Source: Phycisphaerae bacterium
Lineage (GTDB): Bacteria; Planctomycetota; Phycisphaerae; UBA1845; CAIVHJ01
Reading direction: 5' to 3'
NCBI GenBank assembly: GCA_022072405.1
Contig: JAJVHX010000006.1
Coordinates: forward strand, 1-64,000
DNA length: 64,000 bases
The translations under genes and the position numbers were made by a program. Shown here piece after piece: positions 40,699 through 48,619 of this stretch; the stretch's first letter is position 1; every line of letters begins with the position of its first letter. The notes under the pieces are model-generated. The model was not told the DNA's origin and did not search any database. It worked only from the letters and a program-made list of their open reading frames with translations.

Positions 40699-42600
40699 TT
40701 ATGGATTGGACTGTTGTGAGGTAGAGAAATCTGGTTTGATTACTCGGAAGACAGCGAAAGGTGGTTGAATTGCTGGTGGTAATTTACGCAACCCGAGAGG
40801 ATACACATATTCAAATTGTTGTGGGGCATCCTTCAGCTTACGATAAAATGAGGTGTGCTCTTGATCAACGATTACATAATCAGCCTCGAAGTAGGTGCAG
40901 ATGTCCTTGATTTCCACACCAAAGGTTTTCGTTTTGATCTCCAATTCATGACTATTGGGATTCTGCACAATTGTCTTGATTGAGTAATTTCCGGGGATCT
41001 GACCTCGGGTAATTCGCTTGTATCTTTCCCACAGCTCAGGGCTCATCGAGTTGGTGAATTGCGGATCTAGCCCGCATACATAGCGGTTGTGGTGGTTGTA
41101 ATAATAATAAATCGGAAACCAATCCCAGTCATCAGCGAATATAAGCGAATCCTTCGGGGTGTTTTCCTGGAACCAGTTCATCGCTTGCGAAATGGCTTTA
41201 ATGTCGTGCTTGCAGCGGGTGAATTTTCTGGTTTGAGAAATAGTAGCATAAGCACCCACTAATAGCACGATGCACAATGATACGTAAACTCTTTTTGTAT
41301 AATTAGTTATGGATAATTGCCAGCCAATCGGGAGTCTGGCGAGGTTATCAATATAAGCAGTCGCAGCGGGGTAATAACCTTTCCAGAGATAAGCGGCATT
41401 AAGTACGGCAAAGAGCGGCCAATATTCGATGAAGCGCTGCGACTGGAAGGTCATATACAGAAAAAAAATGTTGAGCAGAGAGATGAAAAGAAAATCGCGG
41501 TCCTTAAGCAGTCGAAATCGGAACCGGATCATGAAGCTGAGCAGCAGCACGACCAGTACGAAGGCTGAGATCTGCAGCCAGTAGTTGAAGTCAATGGCGT
41601 TCCATTCCCCGCCGACCTGCACCGGATTGAGCGAGCCGACCTGTAAGCCTGAATCAAGAATCTGACGGGAATAGAAGTCGACGAAAGCTACAGGGGACTT
41701 GATGAAATAGGGATTGGTCAGCAGGCCGACGAAGAAGCCGCCGATAGCATAGACCCATGTTCGCCAATAGGAAGACAGGGGCTGCCAGGTCACCCACTGC
41801 ACAAGAACCCAGATGGCAATGATAACCGGGAAGAAGACAAACCCGCCGTAGAGATGACAGTAGAGCAGGCCGAAGATGGCGACTTTCCAATGCTTATTCT
41901 GCAGGCAGTAGTAAACAATCAGGAGCATGACCAGCAGAGAAATGGATGGGGCGCGGATATAGCCCATGCGCAGCAGAAAATCGACCGGCATGACGCCGAA
42001 AAAGAGAATCCAGAACCAACGAAAGCCGACATCGAGAAAACGTAACAGGGTCACATACATGGCCAGGATGGCACCGAAGATGAGGATGATCAACGCCTTG
42101 CCGCCCAGAATGTAAGGGGATTTCAGCCAGCCCCGCAGACCGATCTTGAAATTTTCAACCGCGGACCATTCGGAGGATTTTCCGGCCCAGGTGCGGAGCG
42201 AATCGGGCATGAGATCGGCCAGGAACTTGGAGGTGTGGACAAAGGGCATCATGAGGATGTGGAAGCCGTAGTGGTGGCTGACGTTCTGCTGTTTGTTGAG
42301 GATGGTGTGTTCCAGCCATTTGAAGCGGTCGGGGAAGCCGCCGTCGGCGGTGGGGAAGAGGGCGGCCATCTTGATGTGATAGTAGGAGTCCTGGTCGCCC
42401 GGCTCATAGGTGGCGGAGAGGAGCGTCCACATGATGGCGACCCCGATGAGAAAAGCCCAGAAACGCTGATGGCTGAAAACGCGGAACCACCAGGATGCTG
42501 GTGAGTCGGCAATGGTTGGTACCGCGTGAGCAGCGTGCAGAAGATCGGGTTCGCGCGGGTTGAAGCCCGCGGCTCCTGGAGATGGACCACGTTTCGACAT
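40699..42600 (-). CDS. GT-C-fold polytopic membrane protein (STT3/GT39-like)
   Basis: A 633-residue membrane protein with about eleven helices. The first periplasmic loop has an acidic motif EPGDQDSYYHIKMA, like the DxD-YY motifs of GT-C glycosyltransferases and oligosaccharyltransferase STT3. The C-terminal ~200 residues are soluble. The true start is uncertain: ATG 42600 is used, but residues ~5-16 are encoded by a family-1 palindrome (42549-42574). The open frame extends to 42771 only through MITE copy B, which is not expected to be coding. The stop is 5 bases from parS site 2. Confidence 0.65.
   Translation of the reverse strand: MSKRGPSPGAAGFNPREPDLLHAAHAVPTIADSPASWWFRVFSHQRFWAFLIGVAIMWTLLSATYEPGDQDSYYHIKMAALFPTADGGFPDRFKWLEHTILNKQQNVSHHYGFHILMMPFVHTSKFLADLMPDSLRTWAGKSSEWSAVENFKIGLRGWLKSPYILGGKALIILIFGAILAMYVTLLRFLDVGFRWFWILFFGVMPVDFLLRMGYIRAPSISLLVMLLIVYYCLQNKHWKVAIFGLLYCHLYGGFVFFPVIIAIWVLVQWVTWQPLSSYWRTWVYAIGGFFVGLLTNPYFIKSPVAFVDFYSRQILDSGLQVGSLNPVQVGGEWNAIDFNYWLQISAFVLVVLLLSFMIRFRFRLLKDRDFLFISLLNIFFLYMTFQSQRFIEYWPLFAVLNAAYLWKGYYPAATAYIDNLARLPIGWQLSITNYTKRVYVSLCIVLLVGAYATISQTRKFTRCKHDIKAISQAMNWFQENTPKDSLIFADDWDWFPIYYYYNHHNRYVCGLDPQFTNSMSPELWERYKRITRGQIPGNYSIKTIVQNPNSHELEIKTKTFGVEIKDICTYFEADYVIVDQEHTSFYRKLKDAPQQFEYVYPLGLRKLPPAIQPPFAVFRVIKPDFSTSQQSNP
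42549..42574 (-). repeat. REP-like palindrome, family 1, in a gene 5' end
   Basis: Reverse copy; the complement reads GAGCCGCGGGCTTCAACCCG then CGCGAA. It supplies about nine codons (GAAGFNPRE) to the start of the GT-C-like frame. Confidence 0.7.
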
Positions 42601-42651
42601 GCAGGCAGCATCGGTGAAAATGAACGATCCTGCAAGGGGGGCTAGGGAACA

Positions 42652-42741
42652 GGTACTGGTTAAGTTTGAACCAAAATTCAAATAAACCATGTTGAAAACT
42701 GCTCCCTTACGGTCGCGGCTTGGTGAAACTTTACCAGTACC
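42652..42741 (-). mobile_element. MITE copy B, with 8-bp target duplication
   Basis: A 90-bp element in reverse orientation. Ends: GGTACTGGTTAAGTTTGA at left, complement GGTACTGGTAAAGTTTCA at right. It is flanked by a perfect direct repeat AGGGAACA (42644-42651 and 42742-42749). Interior AAGCCGCGACCGTAAGGGAG. It lies just upstream of the GT-C-like gene and adds an open frame (MVYLNFGSN) to its 5' side. Confidence 0.88.
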
Positions 42742-42979
42742 AGGGAACAGGCAACCGGCAACTGGTAGCAAGTGCGGATTTACCCTGAGGAGCCATTGCC
42801 AAACTTATCACCGCGCCGCTACTAAGTGAGCGGGGATCTGTATGGTTGCTTTCTCCATCGTTTACTCACGGCGCGGCTAAGTGAAAATTAACAGGTACCA
42901 GAAGCTCAAATTTGAAATTTGAAAAATACAGTAAAATATCGGTGAAAGGCAAAACGGTTTCAGCAAGGGAGCCAATCTC
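42742..42979. other. intergenic region with a diverged GGTAC-element relative
   Basis: It contains a palindromic block CACCGCGCCGCTACTAAGTG near 42811 and CTCACGGCGCGGCTAAGTGA near 42866, ending in TTAACAGGTACC at 42899. This recalls the MITE right end (TTTACCAGTACC) and core but is too diverged to call a copy. No gene is seen. Confidence 0.4.
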
Positions 42980-43538
42980 GTGGTTCGGGCTTTTTCATTA
43001 AGCTGGTGGTTGGTGTTGTTGACAATGGCAATTGTATGGGGAACCAGTCTGGTATGGATTCTTGATCTGCCGATGGTCTTTGCTGGTTGGGGGATGATTG
43101 TCTGCGGAGTAATAATAGTGCAGTTGATGGTGCTGGCAGTGGAGCCATTTTGCGATAAATCATCGAAAATTGAATTCGTGGCGTCAAATGTTTTAAGTGC
43201 TGCCAGTCTTTCGAGTATTTTGTTCATCGTCTGGCTATATATCCAATTTTTAGAGGATCCTTTTTTTTTCGCCCATGAGATTAATTTTCCTGGGTGGAGG
43301 GTTTCTGTGGTTGTGCTCATTGATTCTTGGTGTGCCATTAGCGCTCTATCGAAACCGATATTATCGTCAGTACCAGTCATCTTGGAGGGGGCGTTGCAGG
43401 ACATGCGGATATCGGGTGGATAATCTGCCGGGGCCGAGGTGTCCGGAGTGTGGGGAGCCGATTCCGGGTAAAGATGACTGGCGGGTGGAGCAGATGAAGC
43501 TGACGGGAAAGAATAATAAAGAAAAATCTCAAATCTGA
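42980..43538 (+). pseudogene. zinc-ribbon membrane protein split by a T9 frameshift
   Basis: Frame 1 (42980-43423) starts at GTG with AAGGGA upstream and encodes three membrane helices. At a nine-T run (43261-43269) the coherent protein moves to the frame of 43275-43538, which gives a fourth helix (IFLGGGFLWLCSLILGVPLA) and a C-terminal zinc ribbon: C-x2-C in RCRTCGYRVD and RCPECGEPI. Together they match the architecture of the protein at 893-1420. Deleting one T would restore a single protein of about 185 residues. It is either a real frameshift, polymerase slippage on the run, or a sequencing error. Confidence 0.65.
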
Positions 43539-43676
43539 AATTTGAAAATACAGAAATTTATAAAATAACAAAGCAAGAATGCGAATATTGGAATTTCTAC
43601 GCAACCGTCTCAGATTGGGCTAAATTATTGGAGATTGAATGGAAATAATGTAACGTTGGATGGGTTGAACAACGAT

Positions 43677-43699
43677 GCGCGGGCCGAAGTCCACAGCTC
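43677..43699 (-). repeat. REP-like palindrome, family 1 (diverged)
   Basis: GCGCGGGCCGAAGTCCACAG then CTC; the complement matches the family core with several changes. Confidence 0.5.
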
Positions 43700-43775
43700 T
43701 TTGGGCAGGCAGGTTACTTTATTCAATTAAGAATCGACAACAGATCAGGTTGGCTGTGCTGAATCGGGAGGACTT

Positions 43776-44210
43776 ATGAGTTCGAATGAAGAGTCATGGT
43801 ACCGCGACGGGTTGCGGTTTGGGTGTACGCAGTGTGGGAACTGCTGTTCGCAGCGGCCGGGGTATGTGTGGGTGAATGAGGCGGAGCGTGAGGCGATTGC
43901 GGCGGAACTGGGAATGACGGTCGAAGCGTTTGTCGAGCAGCACACGTTCCGGGTAGGGTTCCGATATTCGCTGAATGAGCTGGGGCCGAAGAAGCAATAT
44001 GATTGTGTATTTCTGGTACGCGAGGGTGATAAAACCAAGTGTGGAATATATACGGTGCGGCCAAAGCAGTGTCGGACCTGGCCGTTCTGGAACGAAAATC
44101 TGCCGAATGAACGGGCGTGGAACCATGCGGCGGAACTCTGTCCGGGCATGAACAAAGGGAAGAAGTACGATTTCGTGCAGATTGAACTCCGCCGTAAAGG
44201 GGTGGAGTAG
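43776..44210 (+). CDS. YkgJ-family cysteine-cluster protein
   Basis: A 144-residue protein of the YkgJ zinc/iron-chelating family. The full cluster is present: FGCTQCGNCCSQRPGYVWV at the N-terminus, then YDCVFLVREGDKTKCGIYTV and RPKQCRTWPFW, and a final C in AAELCPGM. It is a more typical family member than the one at 28778-29329. GGGAGG (43769-43774) precedes ATG 43776. Stand-alone gene. The family role is not established; metal binding or an electron-transfer-linked modification is most likely. Confidence 0.85.
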   Translation: MSSNEESWYRDGLRFGCTQCGNCCSQRPGYVWVNEAEREAIAAELGMTVEAFVEQHTFRVGFRYSLNELGPKKQYDCVFLVREGDKTKCGIYTVRPKQCRTWPFWNENLPNERAWNHAAELCPGMNKGKKYDFVQIELRRKGVE

Positions 44211-44473
44211 AATATCAATAAGCGGCACTTTCTGAGCAGCGAAATGCGACCCCCTTTATCAGGGGCCTGCAGCAAGGCCATTATCAATCCGTATCAGAAG
44301 CTAATTCCTGAATTATTATCAAAGAATTAGATAATTTGTGATTTTTCTCTGGTTTCTGATGTAAAAAATTATTCAGCATTCGACTAGTCCGGCAACGAGA
44401 GAGTTTTGGGGGAATGGTGTTGGACATGCTTGTTGAAACGGTTAAGGCTGCTCAGAAGGGCGATTAGCGGGCT

Positions 44474-44974
44474 TTGGGCAGGCTTTATGATCGCTATGCC
44501 CCACTGGTGCGCATGATCTGTTTTGACGAGACAGGGGATATTCACCTGGCCTGGGACCTTGTGCAGGAAGTGTTCGTGGTCTGCATGCAGGACTTATCCG
44601 CGTTACGCACTGTGGAACGGTTTCAGGCTTGGCTGACAGGTATCGTCCGCCGAAAAATCATCGACGCCATCCGCAAAAATTCTCGTCGGAGTGTGGTGTA
44701 TGAGAATAATATTCATCCGCAAACAACAACCAGTGATAGGACCATGGAACAGGAATTGATCGCTAAACTACGTGAATCAATCGCACAACTGCCCGAATCC
44801 GAACGGCTGGTGATCCAGTTGTTTCATCTGGAGGAGCTACCGGTGCTGGAGATTGTCGAACTGACGGGCATGCCCCCAAGTACGGTGTATGTCACGTTAG
44901 TCCGGGCTACCGATCGGTTGCGGCGAGCTTTGAGAAGCAAGTTGGGTACGGAGGTGGGTCATGAGCTGTATTGA
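44474..44974 (+). CDS. ECF-type sigma factor; amber codon near its 5' end
   Basis: A 166-residue sigma-70 family protein of ECF type. Region 2 is LYDRYAPLVRMICF to LAWDLVQEVFVVCMQD; region 4 is IAQLPESERLVIQLFHLEEL with HTH LEIVELTGMPPSTVYVTLVRA. The normal N-terminus lies upstream in the same frame: ATG 44414 reads MVLDMLVETVKAAQKGD, then TAG (44465-44467), then RALGRLYDRY. The track therefore starts at TTG 44474 and lacks about 20 residues, including the usual first helix. It overlaps its anti-sigma partner by 14 bases. Expression would need readthrough, reinitiation or a suppressor, unless the gene is dead. Confidence 0.75.
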   Translation: MGRLYDRYAPLVRMICFDETGDIHLAWDLVQEVFVVCMQDLSALRTVERFQAWLTGIVRRKIIDAIRKNSRRSVVYENNIHPQTTTSDRTMEQELIAKLRESIAQLPESERLVIQLFHLEELPVLEIVELTGMPPSTVYVTLVRATDRLRRALRSKLGTEVGHELY

Positions 44975-46901
44975 ACAAGCTTTACGAATCGAGGCGATGG
45001 TCTGGAATCGGCTCGGTGAAGCTGAACAGAGTCTCCTGTTCGAGCACATGACTGGGTGCGACTTGTGTCGCAAAAAGCTGGAGCAGGCACTGCTGGTAAC
45101 GGAGTATGTGCAACTGGCCCGTCAAATACGTGACGCACATGCTATCGAGACGCCGGCTTTGTTTTTCAACGAGCACGCATCACGGAGGTCGCGGCTGCTT
45201 CCATTTCTGTCCTGGGACAAACCAGCGAAAGGAGCGTTTCGGTTGTCTAGAAAAAAAGCATTTCAGATAAGCCTGTCAGCTGCCATACTCGCCATTGTGA
45301 TTGCTATACCGGTATGGTTATCCTGGGGACCATCGAGCAATGATGTTTTTGCTCAGATGGTGAACGCGATACCGCAGTATTCTTCGGTTCAATATCTCCA
45401 TACCCGCCAGTTCAAGGGAAAGACTTTTGAAGAACACTGTATCCTGTCCCGGGGGGGCCGGATGCGAATTGAATACGGGCGCGGTTATGAAAAAGCGAGT
45501 CAGCATGATCCCTTGGCGTATATTTCTGATGGGAGATATTGCTTGAGTTATGAGTATCCCCTCATTTTCATTCGTGATTTTTCGATGGATAGAATGTTGG
45601 GAAAAAGCAGCCCGGAGATGATCATTCAGGGGGCACGTCGTAAATGTCTGCGGGCGAGTGAATTTTTAGGTGAACAAATGATCGGTCAACATAAGACCGT
45701 TGGTTATGTAGTGACTCTGGATCTGGCGGAAGTCTTATCGGAAGAATGGGGACAGGATCGCGAGCAACTGAAAGAGATATTTTCCGACGACGTTGTGACT
45801 TATCATATCTGGATGGATGTTAAAACCGGGATGCCGGAAAGAATCGAAACCTATTCGTCCATGGAACCTGAGGCAACGGAGATTCAGAGTGATTTCGTGT
45901 GGAATGAACCGCTTTCTCCTGATTTATTTTCCATCGATATTCCAGAGAATACTCGTTGGGCTATGTGGGATGAAATTGATCCGGATGATGACAGTGGGCA
46001 ATGGTCTCTGGTTTCAGATCTAAAGGAGGGCAGAGCGGAATTCCAATCCCGCTATCCCAATCTGAAAATACAACCGGTCCCCGCGCTGTCGTATGAAAGG
46101 GTTGAGCCATCTTTACAATCCGAAGAAGTATTTCAGCGGATGGTCGAGTTGCTTCCTCAGTATCGTTCTGTGCAGTATACAGAAGGTGAGTTGCTGCACG
46201 GCCAATACCTGGAAAAGAGATATATTATTGCTCCGGGCAAGAAGGTGCGAATTGAATATGGCCAGGGTTATGAAGACATCGGATATCGTCGCGCGTGGTG
46301 CATATCGGATGGCGATTTTTATCTTCTGTACAACCGTCGCCAGATATCTCTTCATGATGGACACAATCCGCAGTCGTTCCTGAATAACTTGGAGCCGAGT
46401 CTTATTGCGCGGGAGATGTTAAGTGGGCGGTTGGTAAATAAGCAGTTTATTGGCGAAGAGACAATCGATGAACATCAGGTATACGGTTATATCCTGACCA
46501 TCACGCGGTCTGCGGATGGATCGGATTCGCCGGGCTCCTATTATTTTATCGGAGACCGCATCGATGATGATGTAATAACCTGTGTGATGTGGCTGGATGC
46601 GGCTACCTCGTTACCGGTCAAAATCGAATCCACGCACAGCTATCTGACTCAGTTTGTCTGGAACCAGGTGCTTAATACCGAACTATTCGCTCCGATTCTT
46701 CCCCAGCGAACTTATATATTGTCGAGATCGCTTATAGGGGAAACCAGCCAGCTACCGCAGGACTGTGCTGACTCTACGGACGAAGAAGCCGGATGTTATA
46801 TCTTTAATGCCGAAGATCGTCCTGAAAAATCGGCTAATGAAATCACGGAAGATTTTCAGGCCAAATATCCAAATTTTACGATTCAGCACGTAACAGAATA
46901 A
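44961..46901 (+). CDS. anti-sigma-like membrane protein with two LolA-like repeats
   Basis: A 646-residue protein. The N-terminus has a zinc-binding anti-sigma motif (HMTGCDLCRKK, H-x3-C-x2-C), then a membrane helix (residues ~97-117). The outside part is two tandem ~250-residue copies of a LolA/outer-membrane-lipoprotein-sorting-like domain. Copy 1 starts FAQMVNAIPQYSSVQYLHTR and copy 2 FQRMVELLPQYRSVQYTEGE; each ends QxRYPNLKIQPV or QAKYPNFTIQHV. It overlaps the ECF sigma gene, and the pair forms a membrane-sensing regulatory module. The duplicated domain may bind a lipid or lipoprotein signal. Confidence 0.8.
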   Translation: MSCIEQALRIEAMVWNRLGEAEQSLLFEHMTGCDLCRKKLEQALLVTEYVQLARQIRDAHAIETPALFFNEHASRRSRLLPFLSWDKPAKGAFRLSRKKAFQISLSAAILAIVIAIPVWLSWGPSSNDVFAQMVNAIPQYSSVQYLHTRQFKGKTFEEHCILSRGGRMRIEYGRGYEKASQHDPLAYISDGRYCLSYEYPLIFIRDFSMDRMLGKSSPEMIIQGARRKCLRASEFLGEQMIGQHKTVGYVVTLDLAEVLSEEWGQDREQLKEIFSDDVVTYHIWMDVKTGMPERIETYSSMEPEATEIQSDFVWNEPLSPDLFSIDIPENTRWAMWDEIDPDDDSGQWSLVSDLKEGRAEFQSRYPNLKIQPVPALSYERVEPSLQSEEVFQRMVELLPQYRSVQYTEGELLHGQYLEKRYIIAPGKKVRIEYGQGYEDIGYRRAWCISDGDFYLLYNRRQISLHDGHNPQSFLNNLEPSLIAREMLSGRLVNKQFIGEETIDEHQVYGYILTITRSADGSDSPGSYYFIGDRIDDDVITCVMWLDAATSLPVKIESTHSYLTQFVWNQVLNTELFAPILPQRTYILSRSLIGETSQLPQDCADSTDEEAGCYIFNAEDRPEKSANEITEDFQAKYPNFTIQHVTE

Positions 46902-46916
46902 GCCCCAAGCGCGGGC

Positions 46917-47291
46917 CTAGTGTACCCTGGTCAGGGCGCTGGCGATGCGGTCGCAGACCACCTCTAGGTGATTTTTGGCGGCGGCTTGCCGGCCGTTTTC
47001 TGCAGCTTCACACAGGTGATGCAGCAGAATGTGCGAGATCTCGTGCGCGATGACACTCTCCAACTGGTTTTCGGGGATTTCACGGCTGACCGCCATGACG
47101 AAGGTGTTGCTGCTGGTCGGGTAGACGCAGGCGAAGAAACCGTTCTGGGCTTCGGGATAATAGGCAGCCAGTTCGCGCTTGATCTGGCGCGGGATGCCGA
47201 TATAGAGGCGCGTGAGTCGCCAATGGTGCAGGCCGAGCTGGTCGAGAAATTTCTGAGCGAGTGCGCGGACTTTGCGACGATAGCGATTCAT
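46917..47291 (-). CDS. SprT/ImmA-like HExxH metallopeptidase
   Basis: A 124-residue protein with one metal site, VIAHEISHILLHHLCEAAEN (HExxH followed by helix with a Glu). The N-terminal part is basic (MNRYRRKVRALAQKFLDQLG). It resembles the small SprT/YgjP/ImmA type zinc peptidase folds, cytoplasmic, with unknown target. ATG 47291 has a strong GGGGAGGT at 47296-47302. A longer frame to 47567 is composed of hairpin-rich leader sequence and is not used. It converges on the anti-sigma gene. Confidence 0.7.
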   Translation of the reverse strand: MNRYRRKVRALAQKFLDQLGLHHWRLTRLYIGIPRQIKRELAAYYPEAQNGFFACVYPTSSNTFVMAVSREIPENQLESVIAHEISHILLHHLCEAAENGRQAAAKNHLEVVCDRIASALTRVH

Positions 47292-47697
47292 GGTACACCT
47301 CCCCGCCGGCTCCATCCGGCAGGCCAACGCTAATGATGACGCGCCCGTAGACCGAAGCGTGAACGTCACACGCTCCGTGGACAGACCACGGGCGATAAAT
47401 TCGTTTCGACAGAGGCGAATGTGGCGGCGGGTAACAGCTCGCGTGGTGAGCTCGAACCGCAGCGGCGGTTCTTCCCGCAATAGTCGGCCGGCTGAGGCCT
47501 GAAGGCGTGCGTGGCGATGACGCCGTCTACATATATTATACGATGAGCCGATCGTTCCGGCAGGCATCTACTACGGGTTTTTGGCAGAATTTGAGGACTT
47601 TCGCTAAATATAGCCGGTGAGCAAAGTTGAAGGAATCCGAGCGGCTGTAAGTCGAGTAATACGATGTAATGCGCAATGGTGAGTTACCCGATTCGGT
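47292..47697. other. upstream region with a structured leader
   Basis: It contains three consecutive short hairpins in the minus-strand leader of the SprT-like gene (47305-47320, 47356-47374, 47375-47391) and a -10 box near 47535. The rest, up to the EEP gene stop at 47698, has no recognisable feature. Confidence 0.5.
47535..47540 (-). promoter_or_regulatory. -10 box for the SprT-like gene
   Basis: TATAAT on the minus strand. Transcription from here would begin near 47528, giving a leader of about 237 bases that contains all three hairpins. The -35 region is poor. Confidence 0.45.
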
Positions 47698-48531
47698 TTA
47701 CGGAGCAGGTACGGAAGTGGCCTGTGGTGGGGGGAGGGTGAAATCGACGACGACCGGGCGGTGGTCGGAATAATCGACTTTCGCGACGCGATAGTTATCG
47801 ATCTGCGCCGTGTGCGGCAGCCAGACGAAGTCGATGCGGCAGGGCCAGCCATGCGTTTCGCGGGTGGAGGCGTTAGCGTCGGGTCCGCTGGCGGGGTCAC
47901 GGAATTGATCGGCTAGCAGTTGATAACTGGCGGAGCCGGGCAGCGTATTGAAATCGCCGGCGATGATGATGGGGTCAGTGTTATTTTTCAGCGTGTCGAT
48001 TAAATGGCGGATCTGCTCGACGCGGATCGGTTCGGTGTTGAGGAAGCCGGCGGGGGTGGCGGCGTCCAGGCTGCGAGCATGGATGCTGACGACTGTGTAA
48101 GGCCGCTGGTCAATGATCACATGCATGAGCAGGCCATAGGGGCGTTCATTGGGAATTTTGAGAGCGTGGCGGTCGAGGATTTGGCCACGGATGAGTATGG
48201 CCATGCCATAATCTTCGTTATCCAGTGAGCCTCGGCGTACGGCGGACCAGGTCATGTGGAGTCGGTCGGCGAGGTACTGGGCCTGATGCAGTCCGGGTTG
48301 ATCAGGTTTTTTCGGCCAGGTCACTTCCTGCAGGCAGATGATGTCGGGCTGTTCCTGCTGCAGTAACTCACTGATCTGGTGGGTGGATTCCAGATCGGTG
48401 GGGTGCTCGATGTTATAGGTGACCAGGCGTAGCGAAACTGAGACGGGTTGTGTTGCTGGAGCGGAAGCAGGAGGCTCCGCATTGGAGCGCAGAAGAACAA
48501 GCAGAGAAAAATTGATTAGAAGTGTGATCAA
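47698..48531 (-). CDS. exported endonuclease/exonuclease/phosphatase-family hydrolase
   Basis: A 277-residue EEP-fold protein with an N-terminal hydrophobic segment (LLINFSLLVLLRSN). Motifs: LVTYNIEHP (Asn), CLQEVTWP (Glu, metal), VVSIHARSLD (His), GDFNTLPG (Asp/Asn) and YSDHRPVVV (Asp/His pair). All catalytic positions are present. Members cut DNA, sphingomyelin or phosphoinositides; an exported form with this spacing is probably a nuclease or phosphodiesterase. A family-1 palindrome lies between it and the gene at 48620. Confidence 0.85.
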   Translation of the reverse strand: MITLLINFSLLVLLRSNAEPPASAPATQPVSVSLRLVTYNIEHPTDLESTHQISELLQQEQPDIICLQEVTWPKKPDQPGLHQAQYLADRLHMTWSAVRRGSLDNEDYGMAILIRGQILDRHALKIPNERPYGLLMHVIIDQRPYTVVSIHARSLDAATPAGFLNTEPIRVEQIRHLIDTLKNNTDPIIIAGDFNTLPGSASYQLLADQFRDPASGPDANASTRETHGWPCRIDFVWLPHTAQIDNYRVAKVDYSDHRPVVVDFTLPPPQATSVPAP

Positions 48532-48540
48532 GAATCAGCC

Positions 48541-48566
48541 TCGCGCGGACTGAATTCCGCGGTTCC
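48541..48566 (-). repeat. REP-like palindrome, family 1 (diverged)
   Basis: TCGCGCGGACTGAATTCCGC then GGTTCC; it lies in the 88-base gap upstream of the EEP gene. Confidence 0.55.
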
Positions 48567-48619
48567 TTGAGTACACCCGCTTGCCGGCACGTGCCGCTTT
48601 GAACGAAGGAGACGGGTGA

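Noticed and set aside
46917-47567. Longer version of the SprT-like gene starting at 47567
   Set aside because: The extra 92 codons coincide with three hairpins and lack a ribosome binding site, while ATG 47291 has a strong one.
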